From positions 1-10,776 of the forward strand of contig CAIYZW010001014.1 of NCBI GenBank assembly GCA_903930725.1: a stretch of DNA of 10,776 nt, given 5' to 3'. The translations under genes were made by a program, and so were the position numbers. Shown in pieces: positions 8,001 to 10,776 of this stretch (positions are counted from its first letter, which is position 1; every line of letters begins with the position of its first letter). The DNA comes from an uncultured Bacteroidota bacterium (GTDB lineage: Bacteria; Bacteroidota; Bacteroidia; Bacteroidales; 4484-276). The notes under the pieces were generated by a model. That model did not search any database and had not been told where the DNA came from. It saw only the letters and a list, made by a program, of their open reading frames with translations.

Positions 8001-8731
8001 GCAAGTATCGAAAACGTCGAAATTGTGAATATCAAAGCATAGACTAACTTGTCGCGGATGCCATCTTTTTGCAGAATTAACCATACACAGACTGTCATAA
8101 ATCCTACAATGATGATCAACGGAACATGGACAGGTACCCCGAATGTTTTTACAAACGTATCCTGATTAAGGAATGATGCCGGCCAAAAACCTGCCGGTGG
8201 AACGATAAGTCCTGCGAAAATTGCAAATAATACAAATAAAATACTGAGTGCCAGTAAGTAAAAACGCCCCGGTTTATTCTTATTTTGATGCCAGGCAAGA
8301 TAAAAGGTAAATGCCGTCCAAAATCCACCAACCAAACCTAGCGAATATCTGAAAGTCATATTCAACGCAAATAAACCGTACCATAAGCCACCGAAACCTG
8401 CCAGAAACAAAGCCAAACCTAACCATTGCTCCAGGTTTTTTGCTTCCTGCCGTTGTAAACCACGCAGCCCAAATTGTAAAAGGAAAAATAATGAGATCGC
8501 CAGTGTTAAAATCCTGAATAACTTAAACAACTGAGAATCACCTGTAAAAACAGCCATAATATCGAGCCAGAGCGTAATTCCATACAAAATGCCAAAAAAA
8601 CCAAGCCATTTCCAGGGCAGCGAATATTTGCCACTATTATTAAGCGCAAGGCTCACCCCGCCCAGAAGGGCAAAGCCAACACCTTCGATAAACAACAGAT
8701 AATCCAAATTTTCTAAAAAAAATACCGACAT
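5060..8731 (-). CDS. Large membrane hybrid histidine kinase: eight-helix module, periplasmic sensor, three PAS, HisKA, ATPase, REC
   Basis: The protein has 1223 residues. The ATG at 8731 has an in-frame TAG shortly upstream, which fixes the reading. Eight hydrophobic helices fall at about 11-30, 40-62, 68-89, 103-123, 129-147, 157-177, 201-220 and 228-250. An extracytoplasmic region follows at about 251-412 with 'FRFIYLVHLKNESITFLVDS', which I recognise from PDC/Cache-type kinase sensors, then helix nine at about 413-431. PAS domains lie at about 455-577, 587-703 and 712-827. HisKA carries H856 in 'NMSHEIRTP'. The ATPase has N974/N978, DTGKG (1005-1009) and GVGLGL (1035-1040). The receiver has E1110/D1111, phosphoacceptor D1155, T1183 and K1205. 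Everything needed for autophosphorylation and intramolecular transfer is present. No HPt domain is visible here or in the neighbours, so the next relay step is unknown. I do not recognise the eight-helix module as a named family, and the ligand is unknown. Confidence 0.9.
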   Translation of the reverse strand: MSVFFLENLDYLLFIEGVGFALLGGVSLALNNSGKYSLPWKWLGFFGILYGITLWLDIMAVFTGDSQLFKLFRILTLAISLFFLLQFGLRGLQRQEAKNLEQWLGLALFLAGFGGLWYGLFALNMTFRYSLGLVGGFWTAFTFYLAWHQNKNKPGRFYLLALSILFVLFAIFAGLIVPPAGFWPASFLNQDTFVKTFGVPVHVPLIIIVGFMTVCVWLILQKDGIRDKLVYALIFTISTFSILAGGGWLVNKTGNSRLNAESEQILIAARLSAASINSELISELKGLPSDIGTPQYVELKERLMKMKGAYPGFRFIYLVHLKNESITFLVDSEPATSEDYSAPGDFFTGAPVDLAKVINGEWEQLSVVYEDAWGEWLSAFVPVYSKKTGKLVAVLGIDRSLELIIRNVSTDRIKIIFIVFLIMALLIFFYVHNEIRKEAFEQISISENEIRASEEKLRSLINHLHAGVLVHDPETRIILSNAQASNLLGLPVEQLQGKVADDPIWHFLRDDGSPLPVNEFPVNQVIADNQPLHNYILGIVKPNSSERVWILVNAFPEFYSNQKIRQIVVTFTDITELKQAEEALIESETLNRLVIENQGEGIGIVDLNENFTFANPAADQMFGLQKGGLVGQNLLDFITADFFKVINQETQKRSKSVKSSYEIEIISKTGDPKSLLVTATPKYDNKGKHSGTFGVFRDITDRKLAENALRESEERYKAAFSTLPEAISITNADGILIDVNEGFVSLSGYIKSDIIGATINSLNIWTNPDDRIKIIETVRQQGLIENFETVFRNKSGSLLTALVSACLINFNNQPHILSITRDITGRKQIENDLIKAKENAEESDRLKSAFLANMSHEIRTPMNIILGLIPNLDEENIDAWERKNLIQIISRKGTDLITIINDIIDISMIDSHQLTITNTTFNLNELLDSTLLSFENEKIINEKTNIKISNHKSLNGAYSNIVTDQVRLSQILNNLIGNALKFTSAGYIKFGYHTEKENLLFFVEDTGKGIAKEKHAIIWERFRQEEESNARTFGGVGLGLSISKELVGLLGGSLWFISHEENPAEGKPGGSTFYFTLPLSVLVKKEITSAKPVEETINYDFNGKTILIAEDLDDNFDVLRLILRKFNPVLIHAENGAKAVEICKTNPAINLILMDVRMPVMDGHKATMEIRKFKPEIPIIALTAHAFMEDKARSIAAGCNNFITKPIDQKKLLKMIDHYLRME

Positions 8732-8838
8732 TAGTCTTATCTAAATTTTTTGTATTTAATCCCGTGGTATTCAGACTTATGGTCACTTTCCGAAGCCATT
8801 TTCGCAACCTGATCTGAAAATTAGTATCCGATAGTTTC

Positions 8839-8862
8839 CAAAAATAGTCATTAAGTTTAATG
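8839..8862 (-). promoter_or_regulatory. Candidate Bacteroidota -7 box with an overlapping upstream palindrome
   Basis: On the - strand, 8846-8839 reads TATTTTTG, matching the Bacteroidota -7 consensus TAnnTTTG. It would give a leader of about 100 bases before the ATG at 8731. Three bases upstream lies the dyad CATTAA-GT-TTAATG (8849-8862, + strand), with perfect six-base arms, followed by the palindrome GTTAAC (8862-8867). A good -33 TTG box is not seen at the expected spacing. The palindrome could be an operator for a dimeric regulator; in AT-rich DNA it could also be chance. Confidence 0.35.
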
Positions 8863-8911
8863 TTAACCTTTTTGTTACCAGATTTTTTTTGCATAAAAAG
8901 TCCGGAAGACT

Positions 8912-9055
8912 TTATTTCAATAACCACCGGCTTCGGCGTAAGCTCTGTCTAACAACAAATACGGTTATAGTGATTGCGGGTAAAACAGCCCTGAGTGGGC
9001 TGAATAGAATACTTTGCTTTAAACGGGTTATAGCTTCATATTCAGACCAGGACAT
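8912..9055 (-). CDS. Possible 47-residue small ORF downstream of a kinase gene (weak)
   Basis: An ATG at 9055 lies 20 bases after the stop of the PAS kinase and opens 47 codons ending in TAA at 8914-8912. The product would begin MSWSEYEAITRLKQ. It has a moderately hydrophobic middle (about 15-35) and a basic C-terminal tail with three Arg between residues 40 and 43. I recognise no family. Against a real gene: its middle is occupied by the GC-rich terminator-like hairpin at 8982-9002, it uses five different Arg codons, and a frame of this length can arise by chance. It is listed only because its spacing and strand fit an operon neighbour. Confidence 0.18.
   Translation of the reverse strand: MSWSEYEAITRLKQSILFSPLRAVLPAITITVFVVRQSLRRSRWLLK
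8982..9002 (-). terminator. Candidate intrinsic terminator after the PAS kinase at 9076
   Basis: On the - strand, CAGCCC and GGGCTG form a perfect six-base stem around a five-base loop (stem arms 9002-8997 and 8991-8986), followed directly by TTTTA. It lies 73 bases after the kinase stop at 9076. The stem is short and the T-tract only four bases long, so strength is uncertain. If it works, the hybrid kinase downstream needs its own promoter, which fits the candidate at 8839-8846. Confidence 0.45.
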
Positions 9056-9075
9056 TTTTTTATGCATGCTTTGGG

Positions 9076-10776
9076 TCACAAAGCCGGAATAGTAAAACTA
9101 AACTTACTGCCAATCCCTTCCTTGCTTTCGATCCAGATTTTCCCACCATGTTTTTCGACAAATTCCTTGCACAAAAGCAACCCTAAACCTGTTCCTTTTT
9201 CGCTTTCGGTACCTCGTGTCGAGAAGTTGGTTTCGATTTTAAAGAGTTTTTCAATATCATCAGGCTTCATACCGACACCATTATCGGTTACCGAAATTAC
9301 AACAGCCGCATCAACCACTTCGGCAGATAAATGTACCTCGCCACCTTTTGGTGTAAATTTTACGGCGTTCGAAACCAGGTTTCTTAAAATATTTCTGAAC
9401 ATATTTTCATCGGCCCCGATAATTAAACTCTTAGGTACATCACTGGTTAATGTAATCTTTTTTTGGCCGGCATTAGGTCGGGCAATTTCGAATTCATCCC
9501 TCACAAGTTGCTCGACAATTAACGATCTGGGACTAAAAGGCACAGTTCCGTTTTGCATTCGTGCCCAGGTTAAAAGGTTTTCCAAAAGCTGGTAGGTGTA
9601 TCGTGAGGCAGTGTTAATAAGGCTTGCATAATTACCGATCGAAGAATTTTCGAGGTGTTTTGCTTCGAGTTTTAGCATTTCGCTAAACCCTAAAATGCTG
9701 TTGAAAGGGTTTTTTAAATCATGGGCTATGATGGAGAAGAATTTATCCTTCGTAGCATTAAGCTCAATGAGCCGCGTTTCGTTTTGCCTGAGTTTTTCTT
9801 CGGTTTTTTTTCTATCGCTGATATCAATAAAATCGGCGGCAATGGTATTTCGGGCAGTCCTAAATACGCTTACGTTGTAATGACCCGAAAAACGTTCTTC
9901 CTGGTACGAAATCTCGAATGAATGATGACTTTGTTCGCCCCTGGCGATTTTTTTGTACAACTCAGGAATTTCGGTTTCAGCAAGATTTGGAAAAGCTTCT
10001 TCGATGGTTTTGCCAATTAATAATTTATGCGAAATACCAAGAACTAATTCGGCGGCTGGGTTTGCGCCTATAAAGATAAGCCGGTCATCATTTTGAAGAT
10101 TATAAAAATGCATGGCCGTAGGTGACGATTCGACAATACTTTTAAATTTCTCTTCGGAAGCTCTTAGTATTTCTTCGGCTTGTTTTCGTTCCGAAATATC
10201 TCTAACAATGGCCCACATGCCTTGTGGCTGACCTTCAGAATCGCTGATAAGAAACGCCCTGAGTTCGACCGGAATAATGGCACCATCTTTTTTGCAGTAT
10301 TCTTTTTCGTAAACAGACGAATAGCCCAGCGGCAAAATTTCTTCGTTTACAATTCGGGCTTCGGTACTATGCCATTTTGTGGGTGTTAGGTCAACATAAG
10401 TTAATTTTTGAAGGTCGGCGGGAGTGTAGCCAAGCAAATCCTGAAAAACCTTGTTACTGTCCTGGACGACGCCATCCATCGAAACGTAAACATAGCCATC
10501 ACGCAGGCTTTCGTGCAACTTGCGGTATTTCTCCTCACTCTTTACAAGTGCAAGTTCAGCAAGTTGGCTATCGGTGATGTCAATAGAAAATCCTGCCAGA
10601 TAATCCGGTTTACCTTCTACATGAATGGGGAATTTGGTGGTAGAATAAACCCTCCCGTTAAATTCTTCCTGAATATCAATTTTTTTTCCTTCTTTAATAA
10701 TCTGGTTATCATTGGCTACCATTGATTTTGCCAGGTCGGAAGGAAAAAGCTCGTCCATGTTTTTGTTTAATAACTC
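9076..10776 (-). CDS. PAS-domain sensor histidine kinase (N-terminus beyond window edge)
   Basis: An ATG at 10758 would give 560 residues, but the frame stays open to the window edge (six more codons, ELLNKN). Residue 1 also falls inside a PAS domain whose second half runs to 'GFSIDITD' (56-63). The true start is therefore outside the window. Numbering from that Met, further PAS domains lie at about 73-192 and 200-317. HisKA carries H346 in 'FFSIIAHDLKNPF', a form frequent in Bacteroidota. The ATPase has N460/N464, DNGVG (492-496) and GTGLGL (522-527). It ends just after the ATPase with no receiver. No membrane helix is present in the visible part, so it is either cytoplasmic or anchored by unseen N-terminal sequence. 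The second PAS shows the usual 'QDSNKVFQDLLGY' form; the bound ligand is unknown. A candidate terminator follows at 8982-9002. Confidence 0.88.
   Translation of the reverse strand, partial: ELLNKNMDELFPSDLAKSMVANDNQIIKEGKKIDIQEEFNGRVYSTTKFPIHVEGKPDYLAGFSIDITDSQLAELALVKSEEKYRKLHESLRDGYVYVSMDGVVQDSNKVFQDLLGYTPADLQKLTYVDLTPTKWHSTEARIVNEEILPLGYSSVYEKEYCKKDGAIIPVELRAFLISDSEGQPQGMWAIVRDISERKQAEEILRASEEKFKSIVESSPTAMHFYNLQNDDRLIFIGANPAAELVLGISHKLLIGKTIEEAFPNLAETEIPELYKKIARGEQSHHSFEISYQEERFSGHYNVSVFRTARNTIAADFIDISDRKKTEEKLRQNETRLIELNATKDKFFSIIAHDLKNPFNSILGFSEMLKLEAKHLENSSIGNYASLINTASRYTYQLLENLLTWARMQNGTVPFSPRSLIVEQLVRDEFEIARPNAGQKKITLTSDVPKSLIIGADENMFRNILRNLVSNAVKFTPKGGEVHLSAEVVDAAVVISVTDNGVGMKPDDIEKLFKIETNFSTRGTESEKGTGLGLLLCKEFVEKHGGKIWIESKEGIGSKFSFTIPAL

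Larger units (their letters stand above)
8732..9075. other. 344-base spacer between two kinase genes
   Basis: Going left to right, the spacer holds a nested inverted repeat (8770-8818), a candidate promoter and palindrome (8839-8862), a short hairpin (8897-8913, AAAGTC pairing with GACTTT) and a GC-rich hairpin with a T-tract on the - strand (8982-9002). A 47-codon - strand reading frame lies at 8912-9055. No RNA gene or mobile element is recognisable. The order fits termination of the upstream kinase transcript followed by a fresh promoter for the hybrid kinase. Confidence 0.5.

Noticed and set aside
8640..8927. 95-codon - strand frame upstream of and overlapping the hybrid kinase start
   Set aside because: It overlaps the kinase's N-terminal coding region in another frame, shows no domain, and runs through the candidate promoter and leader.
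9062..9595. 177-codon open frame on the + strand
   Set aside because: It lies antisense to the HisKA/ATPase region of the kinase, has Ser/Phe/Leu-rich composition and shows no domain; it is a shadow of the real gene.
10756..10758. ATG as the true start of the right-edge kinase
   Set aside because: The reading frame stays open to the window edge, and the Met falls inside a PAS domain, so the gene is partial.
1552..10776. Recurrent PAS domains as DNA-level repeats or recent internal duplications
   Set aside because: The shared DIT-x-RK linkers are family features; the PAS domains differ widely in sequence and I see no near-identical DNA blocks among them.

Overview
The window looks like a piece of a Bacteroidota chromosome, probably an environmental Bacteroidales- or Marinilabiliales-type anaerobe. 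This is an inference. The DNA leans AT-rich, starts lack a clear Shine-Dalgarno sequence, one candidate promoter has the TAnnTTTG -7 form, and the histidine-kinase core 'FFSIIAHDLKNPF' is common in that phylum. No marker gene fixes the taxon.

Layout. Bases 1-1398 (+ strand) hold the end of a two-gene redox module: a double-[4Fe-4S] protein of the sulfhydrogenase-beta / anaerobic sulfite reductase A type, cut by the window edge, and an FAD/NAD-binding, [2Fe-2S] partner of the gamma / AsrB / FlxA type. Everything from 1552 to the right edge is on the - strand and is signal transduction. In order of transcription it is: a PAS histidine kinase cut by the right edge (9076-10776), a 344-base spacer, a very large membrane-bound hybrid kinase with its own receiver domain (5060-8731), a 104-base spacer made of tandem repeats, a stand-alone receiver protein (4509-4955), and a membrane kinase with a Cache sensor and no receiver (1552-4410). 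The two halves converge at about 1400-1550.

How the parts may work together. The three kinases carry about nine PAS domains between them, and none of the four signalling proteins has a visible DNA-binding output domain. The stand-alone receiver lies between a hybrid kinase and a receiver-less kinase. It is an ungapped match, about 47% identical by hand count, to the C-terminal receiver of the hybrid kinase, and it also keeps part of the inter-domain linker. It therefore looks like a detached hybrid-kinase receiver. One of its acidic-pocket residues is replaced by Thr. It may serve the receiver-less kinase, or it may be the remnant of a broken hybrid kinase.

I do not see a clearly new biological system. 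The items most worth a second look are the detached, slightly degenerate receiver, the spacer made of an 8-base periodic array plus a 14-base tandem duplication, and the palindromic candidate operator in front of the large hybrid kinase. There are no tRNA or rRNA genes, CRISPR arrays, insertion sequences or phage genes that I can recognise.
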